DNA of 33,215 bases from NCBI GenBank assembly GCA_026396385.1, contig JAPLWV010000013.1:1-33215 (forward strand), given 5' to 3'. Positions 15,336 to 22,582 of the stretch are shown piece after piece. Numbering within the stretch: the first letter of the stretch is position 1; the number at the start of each line of letters is the position of its first letter. Source of the stretch: Microcaldota archaeon (lineage in GTDB: Archaea > Micrarchaeota > Micrarchaeia > Burarchaeales > Fermentimicrarchaeaceae). The notes below the pieces were generated by a model. It saw only the letters and a list, made by a program, of their open reading frames with translations, was not told where the DNA came from and made no database searches. The position numbers and the translations under genes were made by a program.

Positions 15336-15845
15336 ATGGAAGACCCAACTGTTGCTTTCTTTATTATAACCGCGACTGCAATGATTTATTCAGCCCTATC
15401 GCTGTACATAACGCGCACCCTTGGGAACAGGAAGAGGGTTAAGGAAATTCAGGAAGAGATGAACAGGATAAGCACTGGGCTGAAGAAGGCAGACGACAGC
15501 ACGGAAGCCCGGAGGAAGGAGGCGGAGAAGGAGCAGGCGAAGATTCCAAGTCTGATGACTGAGAGCATGATTCTGCAGTTCAAACCCCTGGTAGTAATAC
15601 TGCCGATATTCGCAGTAATAAGCTACCTAGTTAAAACATTTTTCCCGTATTTTCAAATTAAGCTGGGTTTCTCAATCCCAACCTTCCCTTACAATTGGAT
15701 GCTTCTAAGATTTGATCTAGATAGCTTTCCAAACTGGAGGAACGAGTTCGGGACGTTTGGTTGGTTTATTCTCTGCCTTGTATTTTCTGGTATTTTTATT
15801 CAGTTGATCAGTGATGCTTTTGAGAAAAGAAGAAAGAGGAAGTGA
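15336..15845 (+). CDS. DUF106 / EMC3-TMCO1-like membrane insertase
   Basis: Archaeal member of the YidC/Oxa1-EMC3 superfamily, which helps insert proteins into the membrane. The 169-residue product has an N-terminal membrane segment (FFIITATAMIYSALSLYITR), a charged coiled-coil loop (about residues 35-75, rich in Lys/Glu/Arg), then two membrane segments (LVVILPIFAVISYLVKTFFP and WFILCLVFSGIFIQLISDAF), the expected three-helix layout. ATG 15336 follows GGTGAGGAGTGA. The position between AdkA and L34e is the standard archaeal arrangement and links it to SecY-dependent insertion. Confidence 0.9.
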   Translation: MEDPTVAFFIITATAMIYSALSLYITRTLGNRKRVKEIQEEMNRISTGLKKADDSTEARRKEAEKEQAKIPSLMTESMILQFKPLVVILPIFAVISYLVKTFFPYFQIKLGFSIPTFPYNWMLLRFDLDSFPNWRNEFGTFGWFILCLVFSGIFIQLISDAFEKRRKRK

Positions 15846-15850
15846 TGTGT

Positions 15851-16150
15851 ATGTTGCCAAGATTTAGGTCAAAATCCGTAAGGAAGATCGATAGGAAAGG
15901 ATTGGGCAAGAAAGCCAAGTTCCGCTATGTGAGAAAAGCAGGAAGAGGAGCTTGCTGCTCAATCTGCGGAGCTGTGCTTGCAGGAGCGAAGAGCTCAAGC
16001 AGGCCAAGCAGAATATTCGGCGGTGCCCTGTGCCCTAAATGTTCATTGTATATAATCAAACTCGCCGGAAAGATAAAGGGCGGGAATATGAAGCTTGAGG
16101 ATGTCGATCTTGGTAGAAGGGAGTTTGTGAGGTGTCTGGTGGGACAATGA
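15851..16150 (+). CDS. rpl34e: Ribosomal protein eL34
   Basis: Archaeal/eukaryal large-subunit protein with a zinc ribbon. After the start MLPRFRSKSVRKIDRKGLGK the Cys pairs CSIC and CPKC (about residues 37-40 and 65-68) form the metal site, with SSSRPSRIFGGALCPKCS between and around them. Length 99 residues. ATG 15851 follows GTGATGTGT; ATG 15845 is an alternative that would add two residues. Confidence 0.93.
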   Translation: MLPRFRSKSVRKIDRKGLGKKAKFRYVRKAGRGACCSICGAVLAGAKSSSRPSRIFGGALCPKCSLYIIKLAGKIKGGNMKLEDVDLGRREFVRCLVGQ

Positions 16151-16677
16151 TGATCTGCATCTCCGGCCTGTCCGGATCTGGAAAGAACACCGTTGGCGAG
16201 ATAGTTGCCAAAAAGCTCGGCTTGGCAGAGGTGAAGCTCTCCTTCAAGGACGAGGCGGAGAGGATGAATGTGGACCTCATGAAAGTGCAGAGGGAGGCTA
16301 CGAAGGATGAGAGCTACGATAGGGAGCTGGATAAGGAGATAGTGAGGAGGGCGAAGAAGGGGAACTGCGTGGTCATGACCTGGCTGGGCCCCTGGATAGT
16401 GAAGAATGCGAATCTCCGCGTGTGGCTCAACGTGAGCGAGAAGGAGAGGGCGAAGAGAGTTGCCAAGAGGGATAGGATGACATTCAGAAAGGCTCTCGGG
16501 CATATAAGGAAGAGGGATGAGAACAACAGGAGGAGGTATAAGAGATATTATGGGATTGACATCATGGACCACAGCATATTTGATTTGGAGATAAACTCTG
16601 ATGTTTTCAATCCCCAGCAGATAGCTGGGATAATAATAAAGGCTGCCGAAGCTGAGAGGGCGGCGGGGAAGAGGTGA
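16147..16677 (+). CDS. cmk: Cytidylate kinase, archaeal type
   Basis: Phosphorylates CMP/dCMP. The 176-residue product starts with a P-loop, MMICISGLSGSGKNTVGEIV, and follows the archaeal CMP kinase pattern (ELDKEIVRRAKKGNCVVMTW for the strand after the NMP-binding domain, RVWLNVSEKERAKRVAKRD for the lid region, RYKRYYGIDIMDHSIFDLEI near the end). The ATG pair at 16147/16150 overlaps the L34e stop; GGTGGG is about five bases upstream. Neighbours L34e and L14e are conserved. Confidence 0.94.
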   Translation: MMICISGLSGSGKNTVGEIVAKKLGLAEVKLSFKDEAERMNVDLMKVQREATKDESYDRELDKEIVRRAKKGNCVVMTWLGPWIVKNANLRVWLNVSEKERAKRVAKRDRMTFRKALGHIRKRDENNRRRYKRYYGIDIMDHSIFDLEINSDVFNPQQIAGIIIKAAEAERAAGKR

Positions 16678-16681
16678 GCTT

Positions 16682-16903
16682 ATGGCGATGATTACTGTTG
16701 GTAGTATTTGCATTAAGAATAGAGGCAGGGATGGGGGCAAGAAATGTGTTGTGATGAGCCTTGTTGATGCCAACTACGTTGAGATTTTATGCACCTCCAG
16801 GAAGAAGAGAAGGAAATGCAACATACACCATCTCGAACCCATCGGAGAGAACATAGAGTTGAAGGGAAGCGATGAAGAAATTAGAAAACTCCTAGGAGCC
16901 TGA
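16682..16903 (+). CDS. rpl14e: Ribosomal protein eL14
   Basis: Archaeal/eukaryal large-subunit protein with an SH3/KOW-like barrel. The 73-residue product contains ITVGSICIKNRGRDGGKKCV and VVMSLVDANYVEILC, then KRRKCNIHHLEPIGENIEL, matching archaeal eL14, which is short compared with the eukaryotic form. GGTGAGCTT precedes the start and includes the cmk stop. Confidence 0.92.
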   Translation: MAMITVGSICIKNRGRDGGKKCVVMSLVDANYVEILCTSRKKRRKCNIHHLEPIGENIELKGSDEEIRKLLGA

Positions 16904-16907
16904 TGTC

Positions 16908-17861
16908 GTGTCCGAAATACTGACGAAATATGAGTGCGAGACTGATGGGCAGTATGGAAAACGCCCTGAGCAGCGTAGCATAGAGGAGCTCTTGGAGTCC
17001 GGATTTGCGCTTGTTGACAAGCCACAGGGCCCTTCGAGCCATGAGGTTACCTCGTGGGTGAAGAAGATGCTCATGACAAGGAAGGCGGGACACTCGGGAA
17101 CACTGGACCCGAATGTGAGCGGATTGCTCCCAATTGGTCTGAATGGGGCGACCAAGGCTATGGGCTTCATGCTCAAGAGTTCAAAGGAGTATGTGGGGAT
17201 AATAAAGTTCCACTGTAATGTTGGAAAAGAGGAGGTTGAGAAGGTATTCCATAAATTCAGCGGGGAGATTGAGCAGATGCCTCCGGTGAAATCCGCCGTG
17301 AGAAGGGTACTCAGGAAGAGAAAGGTTTATTACCTTGAACCGCTAGAATTTAATGGAAGAGAAGTCCTCTTTAGGGTCGGATGCGAAGCGGGAACCTATA
17401 TAAGGAAGCTCTGCTTTGATATGGGAGAGGAACTAGAATGCGGAGCTAATATGCTCGAACTCAGGAGGACTAGGGTAGGGAACCTTGATGAAATCCACGC
17501 ATCGAAGCTTCAGGACATAAAGGATGCGTACTGGCTGTGGACTGAGAAAGGTGAGGAGAAAGAGATGAGGAGGATTATACTCCCCATCGAGAATGCGCTT
17601 GATATGCACAGGATTTGGCTGCGCGATTCTACTGTTGAATCGATATGTTCAGGTGCAGCCCTAGCAGCTCCCGGAGTTGCAAAGGTTGAGGAAGGGATAG
17701 CTGCGGGGGATAACATTGCGCTCATGAGTCTCAAGGATGAACTCGTGGCAATATCAGTTGCCGACGCGAACTCCCGTGAGATCATTAATATGGAAAAAGG
17801 TGTTGTTGCAAGAACGATAAGGGTAATGATGAGAAAAGGTACATATCCAAAATGCTGGTGA
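16908..17861 (+). CDS. cbf5: tRNA/rRNA pseudouridine synthase Cbf5 (TruB family)
   Basis: Catalytic subunit of H/ACA ribonucleoproteins; can also make U55 in tRNA. The catalytic motif is GHSGTLDPNVSGLLP with the key Asp (about residue 65), preceded by FALVDKPQGPSSHEVTSWVK. GCEAGTYIRKLCFDMGEELE is conserved in the catalytic domain. The C-terminal part (about residues 235-317) is a PUA domain. Length 317 residues. I see no ATG in the right place and use GTG 16908, with TAGGAG ten bases upstream. tRNA-Ser(GGA) begins six bases after its stop. Confidence 0.95.
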   Translation: MSEILTKYECETDGQYGKRPEQRSIEELLESGFALVDKPQGPSSHEVTSWVKKMLMTRKAGHSGTLDPNVSGLLPIGLNGATKAMGFMLKSSKEYVGIIKFHCNVGKEEVEKVFHKFSGEIEQMPPVKSAVRRVLRKRKVYYLEPLEFNGREVLFRVGCEAGTYIRKLCFDMGEELECGANMLELRRTRVGNLDEIHASKLQDIKDAYWLWTEKGEEKEMRRIILPIENALDMHRIWLRDSTVESICSGAALAAPGVAKVEEGIAAGDNIALMSLKDELVAISVADANSREIINMEKGVVARTIRVMMRKGTYPKCW

Positions 17862-17867
17862 TGGGAT

Positions 17868-17967
17868 GCCGGGGTGACGGAATCCGGTCAACGTGTACGC
17901 CTGGAAATAGTATCCCGGAAGCGTATGGCCTTCACGGGCCTTATGGGTTCAAATCCCATCCCCGGCG
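17868..17967 (+). tRNA. tRNA-Ser(GGA) with a 13-base intron
   Basis: Class II tRNA: acceptor GCCGGGG with CCCCGGC, T-arm ATGGG-TTCAAAT-CCCAT, long variable arm around GGCC-TTCAC-GGGCC. The anticodon stem TACGC/GCGTA encloses 20 bases instead of 7. CTGG of the anticodon loop pairs with CCGG of the insert, flanked by an AAA bulge and a two-base AA bulge, which fits a minimal BHB with intron 17907-17919 at position 37/38. The mature loop is CTGGAAA (anticodon GGA). It lies between cbf5 and rps13 in the same run. Confidence 0.93.
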
Positions 17968-17986
17968 TTTATCAAAGAGTGATTGT

Positions 17987-18598
17987 ATGGCAAAGAAAAC
18001 GGAAAACGCAGTTGAGAGTAAATCGGAAGCTCCTAGCGCAAAGAAGGAGATAAAGGGAATCGTTAGGATTGCTGGGAGGGATATAAAAGGAGAGACCAAG
18101 CTACGCATGGCGCTCGTGAGAGTCAAGGGAATAGGAGTTACCCTCAGTAGCGCTTTGACAAAAATAATATCCAATCAGCTCAACATCCCAAAGAACACGA
18201 TGATTGGAGAGCTGAGCGATGAGCAGGTTGACATACTTATGGGGATAATAGGTAACCCCAACAAGTATGGGATTCCGGAGAGGATGCTGAACAGGCAGAA
18301 GGATCCTGAGACAAACCAGAGCGCCCATATCATAGGGACTGACCTGACGTTCAGGACGAAGCAGGATATAACAAACCTAAAGGATTTGAACACCTGGAAG
18401 GGGTATAGGCATGCCTATGGGCAGAAAGTTAGGGGGCAAAGAACAAGGACAACTGGGAGAACAGGCATGACTGTAGGAGTGCTTAGAAAGACTATGCTTG
18501 CGAAGGCTGCGGCAGCAAAGGCTGCTGAAGCTACTACTGAGGTGAAGGCTGAGAAACCTGCTGCAAAGGTTGAGGAAAAGGTTGAGAAGAAGGAGTGA
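17987..18598 (+). CDS. rps13: Ribosomal protein uS13
   Basis: Head protein contacting tRNA and uS19. The core has IAGRDIKGETKLRMALVRVK and YRHAYGQKVRGQRTRTTGRT near the end, the conserved tail reaching the P site. MAKKTENAVESKSEAPSAKK is a charged N-terminal extension, and the last 35 residues are an Ala/Lys/Glu-rich tail. Length 203 residues. Start ATG 17987 follows GTGAT; the frame stays open upstream through the tRNA gene but that part is not protein. Confidence 0.95.
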   Translation: MAKKTENAVESKSEAPSAKKEIKGIVRIAGRDIKGETKLRMALVRVKGIGVTLSSALTKIISNQLNIPKNTMIGELSDEQVDILMGIIGNPNKYGIPERMLNRQKDPETNQSAHIIGTDLTFRTKQDITNLKDLNTWKGYRHAYGQKVRGQRTRTTGRTGMTVGVLRKTMLAKAAAAKAAEATTEVKAEKPAAKVEEKVEKKE

Positions 18599-18604
18599 TG
18601 GATT

Positions 18605-19165
18605 ATGGGAGATCCTAAAAAGCTGAAGAGGAAATACGAGTCACCAAGGAAGATTTGGAGTAGCGCTAGAATAGAAGAGGAGCAGAAACTCCTGAAGGAA
18701 TTCGGTTTGAAGAGCATGAGGGAACTTAGAGTAATGCAGATGGAACTAAAGAGGATAAGAAGGGAAGCCAGGAAGCTCCTCTCATTGGGAGAACGGGGCA
18801 GGGAGCTTGGCAAACCTGTGCTGGAGAGAGTAGTCAGGCTCGGTATAGCAAAGCCTGATACCTCATTGGAGGACCTTCTATCCCTCACAATAAACGACGT
18901 GCTTGATAGGAGGCTTGAGACAAGGGTTGTGAAGAAAGGGCTTGCCAAATCTATGAAGCAGAGCAGGCAACTCATAGCGCATGGATACATCGCAATAGAC
19001 GGCAGGAGGGTTTCCTCGCCGAGCTATCTTGTGCCCATTGGTGAGGAGGACAAGGTGGGTTATTACAAAAGTACTGAGTTCATTATGATTGCTAGTAGCA
19101 GGACAAAGGAAAGTACGGAGGGTGAGAAAGTTGGCGGAGAAGGAGCAAGTGGAAAAGAAGAGTGA
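18605..19165 (+). CDS. rps4: Ribosomal protein uS4
   Basis: Primary 16S assembly protein. It starts [20 protein letters not shown], typical of archaeal uS4, with the S4 RNA-binding domain at about residues 101-165 ([40 protein letters not shown]). Length 186 residues, ending in a Gly/Glu-rich tail. The start follows GTGATGGATT; the S13 stop is within GTGAT. Its last 35 bases overlap S11. Confidence 0.96.
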   Translation: MGDPKKLKRKYESPRKIWSSARIEEEQKLLKEFGLKSMRELRVMQMELKRIRREARKLLSLGERGRELGKPVLERVVRLGIAKPDTSLEDLLSLTINDVLDRRLETRVVKKGLAKSMKQSRQLIAHGYIAIDGRRVSSPSYLVPIGEEDKVGYYKSTEFIMIASSRTKESTEGEKVGGEGASGKEE

Positions 19166-19595
19166 AGAAGTTGCAACTGAAGAGGCCGAGAGGATAGCGA
19201 GAAGGAAGAGAGAGGAGAGATGGGGAGTGGCGAACATATACTCATCCAAGAATGATACGATAATAACGATAACCGATATAAGCGGTGCGGAAACCATAGC
19301 AGTTGGAAGCGGAGGGATGATAGTGAAGGCAGACCGAGAGGAGGGCTCCCCCTATGCGGCAATGCAGGCGGCTTTCAAGGCTGCTAGCAAGGCAAAGGAG
19401 AGGGGCATAACAGCAGTCCATATAAAGATAAGAGCTCCTGGCGGGCATGGAAGCAAGACTCCTGGTCCAGGCGCACAGGCAGTTGTGAGGGCACTTGCAA
19501 GGTCAGGATTGAGGATAGGAAAAATAGAAGATGTCACCCCGACTCCTACAGACACCACGAAGAGGCCTGGAGGCAGGAGGGGAAGGAGAGTATAA
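19131..19595 (+). CDS. rps11: Ribosomal protein uS11
   Basis: Platform protein next to the mRNA exit. The core runs from [20 protein letters not shown] to [20 protein letters not shown] and [20 protein letters not shown], with the basic tail [10 protein letters not shown]. The start is not ATG. I place it on TTG 19131, since GGAGGGTGAG ends four bases earlier; this gives a charged N-terminal extension (about 34 residues) and a 35-base overlap with rps4. A TTG at 19089 further upstream lacks a signal. Confidence 0.92.
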   Translation: MAEKEQVEKKSEEVATEEAERIARRKREERWGVANIYSSKNDTIITITDISGAETIAVGSGGMIVKADREEGSPYAAMQAAFKAASKAKERGITAVHIKIRAPGGHGSKTPGPGAQAVVRALARSGLRIGKIEDVTPTPTDTTKRPGGRRGRRV

Positions 19596-19612
19596 AGCCG
19601 AGGGTGGTTGTC

Positions 19613-20191
19613 TTGAAAATTGAGGTTTTGCACTCGAAAGGAAGGGAGATGGAATTCGTGCTCAAGGATACTACAGTAGCGTTCGCAAATGCTATAAGAA
19701 GGATTGGCATGTCGCAGGTGCCTGTATTCGCAATAGACTCTGTGACATTCTACGAGAACAGCTCATCGATTTTTGATGAGTATATAGCAAACAGGCTTGG
19801 ACTGATTCCCCTCACCAGCGAGGGCTCCCACAAGGAGGGAGAGGAGGTGCTACTCTCCCTTGAGGCAGAGGGACCGCGCATGGTGTATTCGAAAGCACTG
19901 AAGAGCTCAAGCGCAAAAGTGAAGTGCGTGCACGAAGACATACCGATAATAAAGCTTGGAGAGGACAGAAGGATAAGGCTGGAGGCAAAGGCAAGAATGG
20001 GAGATGGGAGGGAGCACGCGAAATTCCAGGCAGGCGTGATATCCTACGGTTATGATACGAATGACAAGAAGGATTTCAGGTTCAAGGTTGAATCGTTTGG
20101 GCAGGTGAGCCCAAAAACAATGCTGCTGAAAGCAGCTGAAATACTGGAGGGAAAATGCGGGGAGTTGAACTCCCAGCTGAAGGAGGTGTAA
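19613..20191 (+). CDS. rpoD: RNA polymerase subunit D (short form)
   Basis: Platform subunit equivalent to Rpb3, pairing with RpoL. The family start is (L)KIEVLHSKGREMEFVLKDTT, followed by VAFANAIRRIGMSQVPVFAI and NRLGLIPLTSE. Length about 192 residues; only two Cys remain and there is no ferredoxin-like 4Fe-4S insertion, so this is the cluster-free form. There is no ATG: TTG 19613 has GGTGG five bases upstream, while GTG 19604 would add three residues. Only one base separates its stop from tRNA-Leu. Confidence 0.92.
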   Translation: MKIEVLHSKGREMEFVLKDTTVAFANAIRRIGMSQVPVFAIDSVTFYENSSSIFDEYIANRLGLIPLTSEGSHKEGEEVLLSLEAEGPRMVYSKALKSSSAKVKCVHEDIPIIKLGEDRRIRLEAKARMGDGREHAKFQAGVISYGYDTNDKKDFRFKVESFGQVSPKTMLLKAAEILEGKCGELNSQLKEV

Positions 20192-20192
20192 T

Positions 20193-20317
20193 GCGGGGGT
20201 GGCAGAGCCAGGTCAAATGCGCAGGACTGAGGAAGAAAACAACTTCGGAACTCCTGTGCCTTTAGTGGCTGCGTGGGTTCAAACCCATAAGGTTGCCCAA
20301 AAATCCCATCCCCCGCA
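20193..20317 (+). tRNA. tRNA-Leu(GAG) with two introns (37/38 and 56/57)
   Basis: Acceptor GCGGGGG with CCCCCGC, D-loop AGCCAGGTCAA, variable arm GCC-TTTAGT-GGC. Intron 1 (20233-20250, 18 bases): exon CTGA pairs with intron TCGG, bulges GGA and AAC; removal gives loop CTGAGGC, anticodon GAG. Intron 2 (20281-20300, 20 bases) is in the T-loop: GGGT/GCCC central helix, bulges TCA and AAA, and an AACC/GGTT intron hairpin, a textbook BHB; removal gives GTGGG-TTCAAAT-CCCAT. The gene starts one base after rpoD and is followed by T6 (20318-20323), a possible pause or termination tract before L18e. Confidence 0.95.
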
Positions 20318-20332
20318 TTTTTTGGTGATTTG

Positions 20333-20692
20333 ATGAAAAGAGGCCCGGAAAGCAAAAGGACGCTTGAACTTGTGAATCTGCTGAGGAAGAAAGCAGTGGA
20401 GAACAAGTCCAGCATATGGAAAAAGGTTGCTGAGAGGCTCTCGGCGCCTGCTAGAAGAAAAACTGAGGTGAACCTTTATACGGTAGACAGGCACAGCAAG
20501 GAGGGCAGCACCGTAGTGGTACCAGGCAAGGTTCTTGCAAATGGCTCGCTTGGGCACAAGGTCACTATAGCTGCATTCAGTTTTTCAGCAAGCGCAGTGG
20601 AGAAGGTAAGAAAGGCTGGCGGCAGCTGTCTGCCACTTGAGAGGATGGTTGAGAGCAACCCTGCAGGAAAGGGAATTATTTTGATGGAGTGA
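20333..20692 (+). CDS. rpl18e: Ribosomal protein eL18
   Basis: Archaeal/eukaryal large-subunit protein. MKRGPESKRTLELVNLLRKK, IWKKVAERLSAPARRKTEVN and VVVPGKVLANGSLGHKVTIA are the family pattern. Length 119 residues. ATG 20333 has GGTGAT at 20324-20329. It opens the L18e-L13-S9-RpoN block that follows RpoD in many archaea; here tRNA-Leu lies between. Confidence 0.95.
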   Translation: MKRGPESKRTLELVNLLRKKAVENKSSIWKKVAERLSAPARRKTEVNLYTVDRHSKEGSTVVVPGKVLANGSLGHKVTIAAFSFSASAVEKVRKAGGSCLPLERMVESNPAGKGIILME

Positions 20693-20697
20693 GCATA

Positions 20698-21129
20698 ATG
20701 AAAATCATAGACGGAACTAACCTCGTGCTTGGAAGGCTTGGGGCAAGGATTTCCAAGTATCTGCTGAGCGGAGAACAGGTTGTAATAATCAATGCAGAGC
20801 AAGTGGTAATAGTCGGACGTACTGACATGGTTGTGAAGAGGTACTGGAATAGGAGGCAGAGGAAGGACAAGGCGAACCCGGAGAATTCAATGCACTGGTC
20901 CAGAAGGCCTGATCTTTTTGTGAAGAGATGCATAAGGGGAATGCTGCCCTACAAGAGGGCAACGGGAAGGAAGGCTTACAAGCTGCTGAAGGCGTATATG
21001 GGTGAGCCTGCGCAATTCAAGAATGCTGCGAAGGAGGACATGTCAGATATCAGCTGCACAAATGTGAAAAGCAGGTATATTTACATAGGAAAGGTTTGCG
21101 AGAGGTTGGGTTATAACAAAGGTGTTTAG
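20698..21129 (+). CDS. rpl13: Ribosomal protein uL13
   Basis: Large-subunit assembly protein. MKIIDGTNLVLGRLGARISK is the family start and RGMLPYKRATGRKAYKLLKA is the conserved centre. Length 143 residues, archaeal type. ATG 20698 follows the L18e stop inside GTGAGCATA. It directly abuts S9. Confidence 0.95.
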   Translation: MKIIDGTNLVLGRLGARISKYLLSGEQVVIINAEQVVIVGRTDMVVKRYWNRRQRKDKANPENSMHWSRRPDLFVKRCIRGMLPYKRATGRKAYKLLKAYMGEPAQFKNAAKEDMSDISCTNVKSRYIYIGKVCERLGYNKGV

Positions 21130-21600
21130 ATGGTGAAAGCTAAGAGCGTTAAGAAAAAGATTGCAACAAAAGCAAAGCCGAAAAAGACGGCTGAGAAAAA
21201 GCCGAAGATTGTAGTGACGAGAGGAAAGAGGAAGGAGAGCGTGGCGAGGGCTTATGTGAACGAGGGAAAGGGAGTTGTGAGAATAAACGGGATGTCGCTT
21301 GATGGAATTCAGTCCAGTTATATCAAGGATATAATCATGGAACCTATCATAATGGCCGGAGACAAGGCGAAGAACCTTGACATGAAGATAATCGCAAAGG
21401 GCGGGGGCGTTATGGGTCAGGCAGAGGCAATAAGGACGGCAGTTGCCAGGGGGATAGTTGAATTCACTGGCGACGAGGAGCTGAGGAAGAGCATGAAAGA
21501 GAAGGACAGGTTCATGCTGGGGGAGGATTCAAGAAGGGTTGAGCCGAAGAAATACAAAGGACCTAAGGCGAGGGCAAGGTTCCAGAAGTCTTATAGGTGA
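21130..21600 (+). CDS. rps9: Ribosomal protein uS9
   Basis: Small-subunit protein whose C-terminal tail touches P-site tRNA. A Lys/Ala-rich N-terminal extension of about 25 residues precedes the core [40 protein letters not shown], and the conserved tail [20 protein letters not shown] ending SYR. Length 156 residues. There is no spacer after L13. Confidence 0.96.
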   Translation: MVKAKSVKKKIATKAKPKKTAEKKPKIVVTRGKRKESVARAYVNEGKGVVRINGMSLDGIQSSYIKDIIMEPIIMAGDKAKNLDMKIIAKGGGVMGQAEAIRTAVARGIVEFTGDEELRKSMKEKDRFMLGEDSRRVEPKKYKGPKARARFQKSYR

Positions 21601-21604
21601 TACT

Positions 21605-21802
21605 ATGATGATTCCGGTAAGGTGCTTTACATGCGGGGCTGTTATAGCCCACGAATACGAGGAGTATGTGAAAAGAGTGAAGGAAGGGGAGAGCCCCGAC
21701 AAGGTTCTGGACAAGCTTGGTTTGAAGAGATACTGCTGCAGGAGGATGTTCCTGAGTCATGTGAACTCAATAGATGAGGTAATAAAGTACGGTAGGCATT
21801 AG
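21605..21802 (+). CDS. rpoN: RNA polymerase subunit N (Rpb10 homologue)
   Basis: Small zinc-bundle subunit of RNA polymerase, bridging D/L and [21 protein letters not shown] has the family signature IPVRCFTCG, and [11 protein letters not shown] supplies the second Cys pair (CC). Length 65 residues. Tandem ATGs at 21605 and 21608 follow GGTGAT, whose TGA ends S9. tRNA-Pro begins seven bases after its stop. Neighbouring rpoK, often next, is not seen here. Confidence 0.95.
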   Translation: MMIPVRCFTCGAVIAHEYEEYVKRVKEGESPDKVLDKLGLKRYCCRRMFLSHVNSIDEVIKYGRH

Positions 21803-21809
21803 ATTTGCA

Positions 21810-21936
21810 GGGGCCGTGTGCTAGCCTGGCATGCTTCCGGCTTCAGAAATATTTCTGCCGGAATGGGGTGCCGGCGACCCGAGAATCTTCCTGAGTAACA
21901 TCAGGTTGAATGGGAATTCAAATCTCGGCGGCCCCA
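21810..21936 (+). tRNA. tRNA-Pro(GGG) with two introns (32/33 and 53/54)
   Basis: Acceptor GGGGCCG with CGGCCCC, discriminator A. Intron 1 (21843-21863, 21 bases): CCGG of the anticodon stem pairs with intron CCGG, bulges CTT and AAT, and intron hairpin CAGAA-ATAT-TTCTG; splicing gives CCGGC-TTGGGGT-GCCGG, anticodon GGG. Intron 2 (21884-21916, 33 bases) splits the T-stem from the T-loop: exon CCCG pairs with intron TGGG, bulges AGA and AAT, with CCTGA/TCAGG inside; splicing gives CCGAG-TTCAAAT-CTCGG. Mature length is 73 bases. It sits between rpoN and rps2. Confidence 0.95.
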
Positions 21937-21955
21937 TTTTGTTAAGGGGGATTAT

Positions 21956-22582
21956 ATGAGTGAACTTTTGATTCAGCAAGAAAAGTACCTTGAAGCTGGT
22001 ATACATATCGGTACGAAGATAAAGACGCCAGACATGAACCAGTTTATATACAAGGCAAGGCAGGACAGGCTTTACGTTCTGGACTTGAAGAAGGTTGATG
22101 AGAGGATAAGGGTTGCCGCTAGGTTCATCTCTCGCTACAAGCCAGAGGAAATTCTGATAGTTGCATCAAGATTGTATGCAAGCAGCTCTGCGAAAAAGTT
22201 CTGCGAGCTTGTCGGATGCAAGGTTGTTAATGGGAGATTCATTCCCGGCATACTCACTAATCCTGCAAGGGAGGATTTCTCAGAGCCAAAGCTTCTTTTC
22301 ATCTCAGACCCGAAGAACGAGAGGCAGGCCATAAAGGAGGCAAACCGCATGGGCATACCGATAATTGCCCTTTGTGATACGGACAACTCTACGAAGTTTG
22401 TGGATTGGATTATTCCGTGCAACAATAAGGGAAGGAAGTCGCTTGCGCTGATTTTCTACCTTCTCGTAAGGGAAGTCAAGAGGGCGAAGGGAGAAATTGC
22501 TGAGGGAGAAGAGTTCAAGCTGAAGCCTGAGGACTTTGAAGTACTTAAAGAAGAGGGGGAAGAGCAGCAGCCCTCAGACTGA
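21956..22582 (+). CDS. rps2: Ribosomal protein uS2
   Basis: Small-subunit protein at the back of the 30S head-body junction. KYLEAGIHIGTKIKTPDMNQ, FIYKARQDRLYVLDLKKVDE and GIPIIALCDTDNSTKFVDWI are conserved uS2 segments. Length 208 residues with an acidic tail. AAGGGGGATTAT before ATG 21956 is the probable ribosome-binding region. Its 3' end overlaps the convergent Cys-repeat gene by nine bases. Confidence 0.96.
   Translation: MSELLIQQEKYLEAGIHIGTKIKTPDMNQFIYKARQDRLYVLDLKKVDERIRVAARFISRYKPEEILIVASRLYASSSAKKFCELVGCKVVNGRFIPGILTNPAREDFSEPKLLFISDPKNERQAIKEANRMGIPIIALCDTDNSTKFVDWIIPCNNKGRKSLALIFYLLVREVKRAKGEIAEGEEFKLKPEDFEVLKEEGEEQQPSD

Noticed and set aside
17852-17986. An N-terminal extension of uS13
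   Set aside because: The frame is open but the sequence is tRNA-Ser(GGA); the conserved protein begins at ATG 17987.
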